DNA of 50,990 nucleotides from Alphaproteobacteria bacterium (lineage in GTDB: Bacteria; Pseudomonadota; Alphaproteobacteria; Rs-D84), in NCBI GenBank assembly GCA_017443235.1, contig JAFSOV010000016.1, forward strand, positions 73,525 to 124,514, written 5' to 3'. The notes below the pieces were generated by a model that worked only from the letters and a program-made list of their open reading frames with translations, ran no database searches and was not told the DNA's origin. This document shows, piece by piece, positions 43,759 through 50,990 of the stretch. The translations under genes were made by a program, and so were the position numbers. Numbering within the stretch: the first letter of the stretch is position 1; every line of letters begins with the position of its first letter.

Positions 43759-44667
43759 TTATCCGATTTCCTGCATTATTCTGTCTGTCTCGATCAACAC
43801 GGTTATAATGTTTTCATAATGCATTACTTCGTCTGGGGTTAATGTGCGTCCTTTACGATCTTTCAAATACTTTTGTGCCGGTTGATAGCCACCAATATAA
43901 AAATCCCATGCTGTTTGTGGCACATTATCAAAATATTGTGTGCCGTTAATGTAAACGCGCCCATTATCATATTTTAATTTATCTACGATACAATCCCCAC
44001 CAATTGGGAAACGAACAAAGGATTGTGGAACATTGATCATTAAATGTAATTTGCGTAATTGTTCGCCATATTTACGATAATGTTCAAAGTTGTCTTTGTT
44101 TTCTGGGTATGGTATTCGCGGGAAATCGATCTTTAAAAATTCACGATATTTTTCACGATACGATGGGCTATGCAAAATACCATAAATGTAATCAAAAATG
44201 GATTCTGGTGTTGTTTGTCCAACTTTGGATTCTATTTCTCGTATGATTTGTGGGTTTAAGTTGCTTGTTTTTTCGGCATTAAAGTATGTGTAAAGAGGGA
44301 AGATAATGTATGAAGCAAAAGGATTAGAACCAATTTCTGTTAGAGTGTTTGTTATGAATGTTATAAAGTGTTTTTTTGCTCCGAATTGACGAGTTGCGAT
44401 TAATGCTATATTTGGTTTAAGCATGTGTTCCATAACGCGATAACTTGGTCGTGCTACTTTATTCATATCATAATTGATATATCTTATATCAAATGGTCTA
44501 TACGATACAAAATGGTTAAATTCAGTATTGAAAGGATTAAAAGATATTAGTTCGGAATCATTTTTTGTTTGTATTCCTAGATTGTTGAGTACAAACACAT
44601 CTGTTAATCCGTATGTCACTGGTTCGAGTCCAGTTGCCCGAGCCAAGATTTCCGCGGGGTTGAGCAA
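43759..44667 (-). pseudogene. Orphan C-terminal part of an R-M enzyme, fused to antisense tRNA-Asn
   Basis: Residues 23-302 of this frame are the C-terminal target-recognition part of a fused restriction-modification enzyme (VSYRPFDIRYINYD, IFDYIYGILHSPSYREKYREFLKIDFPRIP are typical for that end). The first 19 residues (MLNPAEILARATGLEPVTY) are translated from the reverse strand of a tRNA-Asn 3' half. The junction is the GGATTAACAG (44610-44601) that encodes GLT. The rest of the enzyme is at 47820-49977 on the other strand, ending in the same GGATTAACAG. Joining the two at this sequence keeps the frame (HGFGLT|DVFVLNNLG) and gives about 999 residues. Confidence 0.8.
44601..44645 (+). pseudogene. 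3' half of tRNA-Asn (attachment-site remnant)
   Basis: The 45 nt from the anticodon loop (CTGTTAATCC, anticodon GTT) through the T arm (CTGG-TTCGAGT-CCAG) to GCCA match positions 32-76 of tRNA-Asn. The 5' half is absent: left of it is the R-M fragment. The right side continues into a terminator-like CGGGGTTGAGCAAACCCCCG. This is what a tyrosine-integrase attachment site at an anticodon loop leaves behind. No intact tRNA-Asn is in the window. Confidence 0.8.
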
Positions 44668-45032
44668 ACCCCCGTTTTTTATTTAATATACGTTTGCTAC
44701 CCGTTTGCACCCAAAAATATCTATTTTTATTGTGTAGGAACGACTCAGATCAAACATTGTTAATACTGGCATTTGTGCCATATTTGCAGCCCCCAGCACC
44801 AAATCCCACACTCACCTATAACCGATATATCCCTAATTATATCGCTAGTTTTTTTACCAAAAATTAGCGATATAGAAGCCCATATTTATAATTAATTATC
44901 TTAATTTTACAATTATTTTACTTATTTTGCTTTTTTGCGTAAAAAATGAAAACACCAATCCTTATTATTTAATATGAACCCCGCATAAATAGCGGAATAT
45001 GTAACAATTACAACCTAATAAAGGAGGTTGAA
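44668..45032. other. Gap with an inverted integrase arm site and a long hairpin
   Basis: No gene. GTTTGCTACCCGTTTGCAC (44692-44710) is, in reverse complement, a version of the GTGCAAAnnnGGTAGCAAA arm sites at 39600-39667, so arm sites flank the region in opposite directions. At 44838-44874 TATATCGCTA pairs with TAGCGATATA, extended by T/A runs; it may be an operator or terminator. The last part is very AT-rich and must hold the promoter of the HTH gene. Confidence 0.55.
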
Positions 45033-45236
45033 ATGCAAAACAATAACATCTTGATGACCCAAAGCGAAGCCGCAAACTACCTACACACAACAGTTGGTAC
45101 TTTGAATACTTGGAGACATTACGGCAAGGATAAAATACCTTTTATACGATGGGGCAATCGCATCCGTTATCGAAAAGAAGATCTGGATGCATGGATACAA
45201 TCACACGTTATTGATCCTGCCAACCATAACATTTAG
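45033..45236 (+). CDS. HTH excisionase-like protein (67 aa)
   Basis: A MerR/HTH_17-type winged helix: MTQSEAANYLHTTVGTLNTWRHYGKDKIPFIRWGNRIRYRKEDLDAWIQ is the Xis/AlpA pattern, from which I quote only part as motif (SEAANYLHTTVGTLNTWR). Such proteins bend att DNA and favour excision. An AAAGGAGG ribosome site precedes it. It begins the recombinase set 45.0-47.8 kb. Confidence 0.8.
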   Translation: MQNNNILMTQSEAANYLHTTVGTLNTWRHYGKDKIPFIRWGNRIRYRKEDLDAWIQSHVIDPANHNI

Positions 45237-45383
45237 TGCAGGTTCTGTCAAACAACTTTTTAAACACGGGTCACGCAAGGCGCGATTGCTCGCTAGTTAG
45301 TCACATTTACAAACTTGGTGAACCACTTAGTGAGCAAAATCCCAAACAACCGAAAAACAATATAAAAACAAGGAGTAACATTC

Positions 45384-45899
45384 ATGTTTACTACGAATAA
45401 AATACATTATTTTGATGTATATAATTTGAATGAGATTGGGAATATAACCAACCGTTCAGAGAAAACCGTACGCGAATTTATCAAAGACAGCCTTAAAACT
45501 ATTGATAATAAAAAACCATTTCTGGTACGCGGGTATGATTTAATTGAATTTTTGAAACGTAAAAACATAAAAAAACAACATCGCACAAATTTTGATGAAA
45601 TGTTTTGTTTGAAATGTCGCGAAACACGCACCCCAAAGTCAAAACAAATTCAAATACAACAAAAAGAATCAATATCATTTATAAGCACTCGCGCATTATG
45701 TTCACGATGCGGAACAATAATGAACAAGGCCTATAAAATTAGTGATTTTGACCAATTAAAGCGCACATTTCATATAGTGGAAAAGTTGAGTATATACGAT
45801 TCAGATAATCTTCCCGTAAATTACCGGATTAGTGATGATGTTGCCGAACAAGAAAACGGAAACAACAAAAAGGAACAATTATGCATGCAAATTTCATAA
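45384..45899 (+). CDS. HTH and zinc-finger protein (171 aa)
   Basis: The N-terminal third (NLNEIGNITNRSEKTVREFI) looks like a small helix-turn-helix that reads the next step of a regulatory choice. The middle has two CxxC pairs (CLKC at about residue 75 and CSRC at about 108), a zinc ribbon. The tail is charged and likely disordered. Proteins of this size with the same HTH-ribbon order are typical neighbours of the tyrosine recombinase that follows. The 148-nt leader contains an 11-bp imperfect stem TTGCTCGCTAG/TTAGTGAGCAA. AAGGAG lies about 8 nt before the ATG. Confidence 0.65.
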   Translation: MFTTNKIHYFDVYNLNEIGNITNRSEKTVREFIKDSLKTIDNKKPFLVRGYDLIEFLKRKNIKKQHRTNFDEMFCLKCRETRTPKSKQIQIQQKESISFISTRALCSRCGTIMNKAYKISDFDQLKRTFHIVEKLSIYDSDNLPVNYRISDDVAEQENGNNKKEQLCMQIS

Positions 45900-45903
45900 A
45901 AAA

Positions 45904-46060
45904 ATCCCACGAAACACATCTTGGTCGATTAGCTCGAGGGATTCTAGAAGATTCAATATTGGCTAACCAATATTGATATGAACGATAACCAATCGGATAT
46001 GTTCGTAATCATATTATGGCATATTCCTTTGGTTGTCAACATTAACACTAAAACAATGGA
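45904..46060. other. Palindromes before the second tyrosine recombinase
   Basis: AATCCC (45904) with GGGATT (about 45938), CAATATTGG-CTAA-CCAATATTG (45954-45975, perfect 9-bp arms), and ATATGAAC with a later GTTCGTAATCATAT-type match. The CAATATTGG palindrome has the spacing of a recombinase core site. No gene in this gap. Confidence 0.45.
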
Positions 46061-46069
46061 GTATATACC

Positions 46070-47119
46070 ATGAATAACGTAATATTAAAAAACGACAATC
46101 ATCGTAAATTTAACCCAAAAAATGAACGGGTTATAAAAAAATACCAAGAACATATGCGTAAAACAACCGGCGCAGACGATAAAACATTGTATGCTATACA
46201 TAAATCTATACGATCATTTGAATTATTAACCGATTTTAAGGATTTAGATCGGTTTAATAGCGAGATGGCTAACAGTTTTTTAGCCAGAATACGAAACATG
46301 ACCGATATATCTGAAAGTTATCTTTTTCGTATAGTAGCAGATGTAAAAAAGTTTATACATTGGTTAGCAAATGAGCCAGAGGGTAAACGTGTTAAATATA
46401 ATGATGCGGATTATCTAAATTTAACACGAACAGAAAACAATGCTGCGCACGCCACCGGTTATAAACGCAGTTTTAGTTATAAAGAATTACTGGATATAAT
46501 AGACCAAATGCCCAAAAAAACCATCGTTGATATGCGCAATCGTGCGTTGGTATCAACACAGGTTTTGGGTAGTTTTAGAGCTAATGAATTATCCCATTTA
46601 CGTATGGATACAATCATATATGATAAGAAAAACAAGGTATACTTTGCAGATATGAATCCCCGAAAGATACAAGGAATTAAATTTCGTAAACCACGATTGA
46701 CAACCTTGTTTAACCACCAAGGATTGTTAGATAATATTATAAAATGGCGTGATTATTTAAAAACAGAGTGGAATTTTGATAATAAAGATCCACTGTTTCC
46801 ATCGATAGCGCCAACATTTAACAAAAACATGTTGTTTAAAGACACCATTCAACATAAACCTATATCAGTTAATACTTTACGAAACATATTTCAAAAAGCA
46901 TGTAAAAATGCAGGATACGATCCATTACCAGTACACAGTATTCGTAAAACACGTGCAAGATTTATAGAAAACATAACGCACGATGATCGTATAGTGGCAC
47001 TACAACAAGATTTTGGTCATTCACATATTGGTACAACCCGTGAAAATTACGGAAATATTAACGATAATCGCCAACGTGAATTAATGTCACAAATAGACAT
47101 CACAGCACCGGAGGATTAA
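46070..47119 (+). CDS. Tyrosine recombinase/phage-type integrase (349 aa)
   Basis: A tyrosine recombinase with N-terminal SAM-like domain (residues 18-105) and catalytic domain: R170 (GSFRANELSHLR), H289-x-x-R292 (HSIRKTR), H317 (DFGHSH) and Y327 (ENYGNI). The DFGHSHIGTT motif and the short length are typical of stand-alone recombinases of mobile modules. The stop is 2 nt before the serine recombinase start, so the two are one operon. It differs in family from the DUF4102 integrase at 39656, so the region holds two unrelated integration systems. Confidence 0.87.
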   Translation: MNNVILKNDNHRKFNPKNERVIKKYQEHMRKTTGADDKTLYAIHKSIRSFELLTDFKDLDRFNSEMANSFLARIRNMTDISESYLFRIVADVKKFIHWLANEPEGKRVKYNDADYLNLTRTENNAAHATGYKRSFSYKELLDIIDQMPKKTIVDMRNRALVSTQVLGSFRANELSHLRMDTIIYDKKNKVYFADMNPRKIQGIKFRKPRLTTLFNHQGLLDNIIKWRDYLKTEWNFDNKDPLFPSIAPTFNKNMLFKDTIQHKPISVNTLRNIFQKACKNAGYDPLPVHSIRKTRARFIENITHDDRIVALQQDFGHSHIGTTRENYGNINDNRQRELMSQIDITAPED

Positions 47120-47121
47120 CA

Positions 47122-47757
47122 ATGGTTTATGGCTATATCAGGGTTAGCACCGACAAACAGGATTGCGAAAACCAAAAATTAGGGATAGAAGCAAAAGCAC
47201 ATGCGCTGGGGATAATCATAGATAAATATGTGGAAGATGCCGGTATATCTGGCATCAAATCCCCGAACGAACGTGCGCTGGGCGGAATTTTACGTAAATT
47301 AAAAGCCGGTGATATCATTATTTGCAGTGAAATTTCACGTCTTGGCCGCAAGTTATTTATGATAATGGAAATACTACAAAAATGTATGAATTGTGGTGCT
47401 AAACTGTACACGGTTAAAGATAATTACGAATTGGGGGATAACATCCAATCAAAATGCCTTGCCTTTGCTTTTGGGTTATCCGCAGAAATAGAACGCGATC
47501 TAATTTCGCAGCGCACCAAAGAAGCTATGGCACGCCGCCGGGCATGTGGCTTGTATACCGGGCGCAAGTTGGGTGCAAAAAATCTGCACCATAAATTAGA
47601 CGGCAAAGAACCAATTATTCAAAAACTATTATCTGATGGATTTTCACAAAGACAAATTGCAAAAAAATTAAAAGTTGGTACTACTACGATAAACACTTTC
47701 ATTAATAATGATTTATCTCGTTTACCCAAGGTTAATATCGAACGGCAAACGTGTTGA
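47122..47757 (+). CDS. Serine recombinase (resolvase/invertase) (211 aa)
   Basis: YGYIRVSTDKQ carries the serine nucleophile S9. SEISRLGRK and GLSAEIERDLISQRTKEAM are the resolvase core and E-helix, and the C-terminal HTH is FSQRQIAKKLKVGTTTINTFI. This is a small resolvase/invertase of the Gin/Mpi type, not a large serine integrase. It follows the tyrosine recombinase directly, and its stop overlaps the -35 box of the R-M gene. It could invert or resolve DNA in this region. Confidence 0.92.
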   Translation: MVYGYIRVSTDKQDCENQKLGIEAKAHALGIIIDKYVEDAGISGIKSPNERALGGILRKLKAGDIIICSEISRLGRKLFMIMEILQKCMNCGAKLYTVKDNYELGDNIQSKCLAFAFGLSAEIERDLISQRTKEAMARRRACGLYTGRKLGAKNLHHKLDGKEPIIQKLLSDGFSQRQIAKKLKVGTTTINTFINNDLSRLPKVNIERQTC

Positions 47758-47782
47758 TTTTTGCCACATTTTGTGATAAAAT
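47754..47782 (+). promoter_or_regulatory. Promoter of the R-M gene
   Basis: TTGATT, a 17-nt spacer and TAAAAT. The -35 box overlaps the recombinase stop. The start codon follows a small hairpin GGTTG-GG-CAACC (47808-47819), which could mask the ribosome site. Confidence 0.6.
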
Positions 47783-47819
47783 TCACCATGAATTTAATCT
47801 AATTTAGGGTTGGGCAACC

Positions 47820-50279
47820 ATGAACACAAGGTACGTTTCAGAATATTTATATGCTATTCAAAAAGAATTCCAAACCGGTAGAGCAGACGAACACACCTAT
47901 CGACCACATTTAAAACAATTACTGGAAGTAATAGGCAACGGCAAAGACGTTCTAGCTATCAATGAACCGAAGCATTTTGATTTTGGCGCACCTGATTTTG
48001 TTGTTTTCAAAAAGAAAATTGAGATCGGTTTTATCGAAACAAAAGATATTAAAGTTGCCCGGTTAGACAATCTGGATGATCGCGAAATAAAACAACAAGA
48101 ACGCTATTTGGATGGCGCTCCAAATTTAATTTATACAGATTATTTGGAATTTCGTTTTTATCGTGATGGCAAAGAAATATCCCGTGTCAGAATCGCAGAT
48201 TTTGATGGCAAAGAAATTACACCACTACCCGCGAATTTTGATATCTTAATTAGTAATATTAACAATTTCTTTGAAGCAAAAACATCAAATATAAAATCGC
48301 CAATCCGTTTAGCCGAATTAATGGCAGGTAAAGCTCGGTTAATTGCAGATGATATAAAAAGTGCTTTATCCGAACATTCTGAAAACAATTCATTAATAGA
48401 ACAATTGGAAGCTTTCCGAAAGATTCTTATTCGAACCATGACCGAACAAGAATTTGCTGATATTTATGCACAAACAATCGCATACGGAATGTTTGTTGCC
48501 AGATTACACGATAAAACATTGAGCGACTTTACCCGTCAAGAAGCCGCAACATTAATACCAAAATCGGTGCCATTTTTAAGAAAAATGTTTGATTATGTTG
48601 CTGGTACCGATATTGATGATCGTATTGTTTGGGCGGTTGATAGTTTGGCCAATATTTTTAGCTACACCGATGTTGCAGATATATTAAAAGATTTTGGGCG
48701 CAAAACAAAAACAACCGACCCAATTATCCATTTCTACGAAACGTTTTTAAGCAAATACGATAAAACATTACGCAAATTACGTGGTGTTTATTACACCCCA
48801 CAACCAGTTGTTGATTACATTGTTCGTGCGGTTGATGAAATATTGAAAACAGATTTTGAATTACCTGATGGTTTAGCAGATAAATCAACAATTACAAAGA
48901 AAGTTTATTTACAAGGTCACCAAAAAACCGACAATAAAGAATATCACCGTGTGCAACTATTAGACCCGGCAACCGGCACAGGAACATTTCTGGCAACAGC
49001 AATAAATTATATTCATGAAAAATTCAAAAACAATGCCGGAATTTGGCCAAGTTATGTTGAAAACGATTTATTACCACGCATGCATGGTTTTGAAATTATG
49101 ATGTCCAGTTATACCATGGCACATTTAAAATTAGATTTAGTATTACGCGAAACAGGATACATCCAAGATGATGCCAGAATAAACGATAAGATATTCCGGC
49201 AAGAAAATTTATTTGATACTGATTTGGCTGCCGTAAAACGTAATTCTGCAATATTAAATAGCAATAATCGTGTTGGTGTTTATTTAACAAATTCATTGGA
49301 AGAAGCCGACCCAGACACCCAAACGCTTTGGGCGGCACAATGGCTATCCAACGAAGCCAAAGAAGCAAACAATATTAAACAAAACGTTCCTGTTATGTGC
49401 GTACTGGGCAACCCACCATATTCGGTATCTAGTGCCAATACTAATGATTTTGCACGGCAACTGATTGAAAAATACAAAACCGGATTAAAAGAACGTAATA
49501 TCCAACCATTATCGGATGATTATATAAAATTTATTGCGCTGGGGCAGCATTATATTGAAAAAAACGGCAGCGGTGTTTTGGCTTATATTTCAAACAACAG
49601 TTTTCTAGATGGTGTGATACACCGTCAAATGCGTAAAAGTTTAATGGAATCATTTGATAAGATTTATATCGTTAATTTACATGGAAATTCTTTAATTGGT
49701 GAAACTACACCAGACGGTAATAAAGACGAAAATGTTTTTGATATTCAGCAAGGCGTTTCTATCAATATTTTTGTAAAAACAAGTAAAAGCAAAAAATTAG
49801 CAACCGTATTTTATCGCGACTTATATGGAAAACGCGATATAAAATATGATTTCTTAACCGAACATAATCTGCAAGATTCAGATTTCAAAGTACTAACACC
49901 AGTTGAACTATATTGGTTCTTTACAACAAAAGATTTACAGAAAAACACTAATTATAACCATGGATTTGGATTAACAGGAACAAAGCCAGAAGAACAGGCA
50001 AAAATTATGTGGACCGAGATGCAAAAGATGGCAAAGAACGGTTCCAAGAAATGTGAAAATGGTATCGAAATTGTTCCGGAATCCCCGTTGTGGAATACTG
50101 TGGATACATTGGCGACCAAGGCACGAAATACATTTAGGACTGGTTTAGGTCAGAAAGTACAAGATTTGGAATCGCGCGGTGTTAAATATGACGGCGAAAA
50201 AGTTTGGGACGGTGGCGTGCCAGTTACATTGGAAATAGCAAATGTCTTGAAATCCTTGTCCGCCCAGATGTCGAGATAA
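47820..50279 (+). CDS. Fused restriction-methylase (type IIG/ISP-like), truncated and with a foreign tail
   Basis: Residues 1-719 are the enzyme. An N-terminal PD-(D/E)XK nuclease has D59, E73 and K75 (APDFV...FIETK). A helical linker is followed by an N6-adenine methyltransferase with motif I DPATGTGTFL (about 382-391) and catalytic NPPY (about 532-535). It cuts its own name as a single-chain R-M with no visible helicase motifs. The sequence leaves the family at GLT, which is encoded by GGATTAACAG (49968-49977). The last 100 residues (KPEEQAKIMWTEMQ ... KSLSAQMSR) are a foreign, GC-richer segment of another gene. The missing target-recognition part is at 43759-44610 on the other strand. It probably lacks specificity in this state. 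Confidence 0.8.
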   Translation: MNTRYVSEYLYAIQKEFQTGRADEHTYRPHLKQLLEVIGNGKDVLAINEPKHFDFGAPDFVVFKKKIEIGFIETKDIKVARLDNLDDREIKQQERYLDGAPNLIYTDYLEFRFYRDGKEISRVRIADFDGKEITPLPANFDILISNINNFFEAKTSNIKSPIRLAELMAGKARLIADDIKSALSEHSENNSLIEQLEAFRKILIRTMTEQEFADIYAQTIAYGMFVARLHDKTLSDFTRQEAATLIPKSVPFLRKMFDYVAGTDIDDRIVWAVDSLANIFSYTDVADILKDFGRKTKTTDPIIHFYETFLSKYDKTLRKLRGVYYTPQPVVDYIVRAVDEILKTDFELPDGLADKSTITKKVYLQGHQKTDNKEYHRVQLLDPATGTGTFLATAINYIHEKFKNNAGIWPSYVENDLLPRMHGFEIMMSSYTMAHLKLDLVLRETGYIQDDARINDKIFRQENLFDTDLAAVKRNSAILNSNNRVGVYLTNSLEEADPDTQTLWAAQWLSNEAKEANNIKQNVPVMCVLGNPPYSVSSANTNDFARQLIEKYKTGLKERNIQPLSDDYIKFIALGQHYIEKNGSGVLAYISNNSFLDGVIHRQMRKSLMESFDKIYIVNLHGNSLIGETTPDGNKDENVFDIQQGVSINIFVKTSKSKKLATVFYRDLYGKRDIKYDFLTEHNLQDSDFKVLTPVELYWFFTTKDLQKNTNYNHGFGLTGTKPEEQAKIMWTEMQKMAKNGSKKCENGIEIVPESPLWNTVDTLATKARNTFRTGLGQKVQDLESRGVKYDGEKVWDGGVPVTLEIANVLKSLSAQMSR

Positions 50280-50293
50280 TAAAAGGGATAAAA

Positions 50294-50827
50294 ATGGCAG
50301 ATAACGATAATTTTGAAGAAAAAGAAATACAATCTGATGACCCAATAATTCAAAAATGTTTGGATATTATCCGTAATAAAAATGTCATAGTTAAAGATTT
50401 GAGTGGCAAAGAATTTTATCGTGTTTATATCGGTGACGAATACCAGTTTTCATTTCATAAATATGATGAGTTTGACCAATACCAGGTAGGCATAGATTTT
50501 AAGGATTGGTTTTTTTACAAGAAAAGACCAGATCTGGAAGAACTGTATAGATTGTGTGCTACCAAATACAATGAACAGGCATTAAAAAAAGAAGAAAAGA
50601 CAGGCAGGAAACCGCTGACCCCGGGACAAATAACTGGTATTCTGTTTATGCTTGCGGGATTGACCGTTGCGGCTGTGGGGGTAATAAATTACAAAAAGTC
50701 TGAAAAAACGCAACGCGTGAATAAACAGGTCGAAGCGTATGAAAAAACTTTGCCGCCGGAATACTTGGAATATAAACAGGCGGTTGAACACTATCGCGAT
50801 AGTTTAATGCACACCAAAGGAAAATAA
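50294..50827 (+). CDS. Hypothetical membrane protein (177 aa)
   Basis: The start at 50294 has AAAAGGG 7 nt upstream; the frame extension into the R-M gene has no support. A soluble first 100 residues (with IGDEYQFSFHKYDEFDQYQVG) are followed by one membrane helix (ITGILFMLAGLTVAAVGVINY, about 113-133, quoted as motif) and a charged C-terminus. I do not recognise it. It is followed after 2 nt by the last gene, so the two and possibly the foreign tail of the R-M ORF belonged to one backbone operon. Confidence 0.65.
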   Translation: MADNDNFEEKEIQSDDPIIQKCLDIIRNKNVIVKDLSGKEFYRVYIGDEYQFSFHKYDEFDQYQVGIDFKDWFFYKKRPDLEELYRLCATKYNEQALKKEEKTGRKPLTPGQITGILFMLAGLTVAAVGVINYKKSEKTQRVNKQVEAYEKTLPPEYLEYKQAVEHYRDSLMHTKGK

Positions 50828-50829
50828 AA

Positions 50830-50990
50830 ATGCGCGGGCACTTGTTGGCTAAAATTATCAGAAGTCATATCAGACCGTATAAACACTATTCGGTTGATGG
50901 GCGGTTGGTTGGAAAGTATGTTATCCACATGCCGCGACTATTTGATATTCCGGTGCCGTATGCGCAGGGGTTTAACATAGAATTTACTCC
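50830..50990 (+). CDS. Start of a gene cut by the window edge
   Basis: ATG at 50830, 2 nt after the previous stop; the frame is open for 53 codons to the end of the window. The N-terminus is basic (LLAKIIRSHIRPYKHY) with no signal peptide, followed by VGKYVIHMPRLFDIPVPYAQG. Too short to assign. Confidence 0.6.
   Translation, partial: MRGHLLAKIIRSHIRPYKHYSVDGRLVGKYVIHMPRLFDIPVPYAQGFNIEFT

Noticed and set aside
44601..44645. Functional tRNA-Asn
   Set aside because: The 5' half (acceptor strand, D arm, 5' anticodon stem) is missing and replaced by R-M coding sequence.
46070..47757. The R-M split caused by the serine recombinase alone
   Set aside because: Small serine invertases use dyad sites with a 2-bp crossover; the shared site here is the tRNA-Asn-like GGATTAACAG, which fits a tyrosine integrase better, so no assignment to the serine enzyme is made.

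Overview
The window looks like a chromosomal contig from an uncultured, probably animal-gut-associated alphaproteobacterium, best matching what I know of the RF32/Rs-D84 type. This rests on gene content and style and was not tested by any search. The backbone is a dense housekeeping chromosome: an MsbA-like exporter, tRNA-Lys/Ala/His/Ser, rpsU, ligA with a class A PBP, fabI, alaS, two HU/IHF-family genes, aroK-mscL, recG with an M48 protease, rph, and a fused accD-accA. Several signal-peptide proteins of the envelope lie between these genes (two beta-barrels, a LamG-like protein, an IPTTGAV-repeat protein, an exported flavodoxin).

Layout. Positions 1-31.5 kb are backbone, with short non-coding repeats in the gaps. 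Two tRNA genes (Lys, His) are followed by a small structured element that ends in a second copy of the last 19 nt of that same tRNA. A 143-bp palindromic element sits at the 3' end of alaS and has duplicated the end of that gene. From 31.6 to 33.4 kb are two secreted proteins. From 33.8 to 39.1 kb is a compact, AT-richer five-gene island made of two convergent operons whose stop codons overlap: a ProRS-like paralog and an AsnRS-like catalytic core on the plus strand, against a complete ProRS, a SAM methyltransferase and an MccF-type S66 peptidase on the minus strand. From 39.3 to 50.0 kb is a mosaic of mobile DNA: a tyrosine integrase with an attP-like repeat array, a DUF4143 ATPase behind three 33-bp repeats, a small gene with an HNH nuclease, and a recombinase set (HTH/Xis-like, Zn-finger HTH, tyrosine recombinase, serine recombinase). 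It also holds a restriction-modification gene cut into two inverted pieces at GGATTAACAG, a 10-bp sequence shared with the tRNA-Asn anticodon loop. From about 50 kb the sequence appears to return to backbone style.

How the parts may work together. The 33.8-39.1 kb island combines amino-acid-activating enzymes with the two kinds of self-protection expected for an aminoacyl-nucleotide (microcin C-like) inhibitor: an extra aminoacyl-tRNA synthetase and an MccF-like peptidase. I regard it as the best candidate for an undescribed system. The R-M region looks like the footprint of a site-specific recombination that could in principle restore a full-length enzyme of about 999 residues by inverting 44.6-50.0 kb.

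Limits: no database search, folding program or codon statistics were run. Family assignments rest on motifs recognised by eye, and RNA structures on hand pairing.
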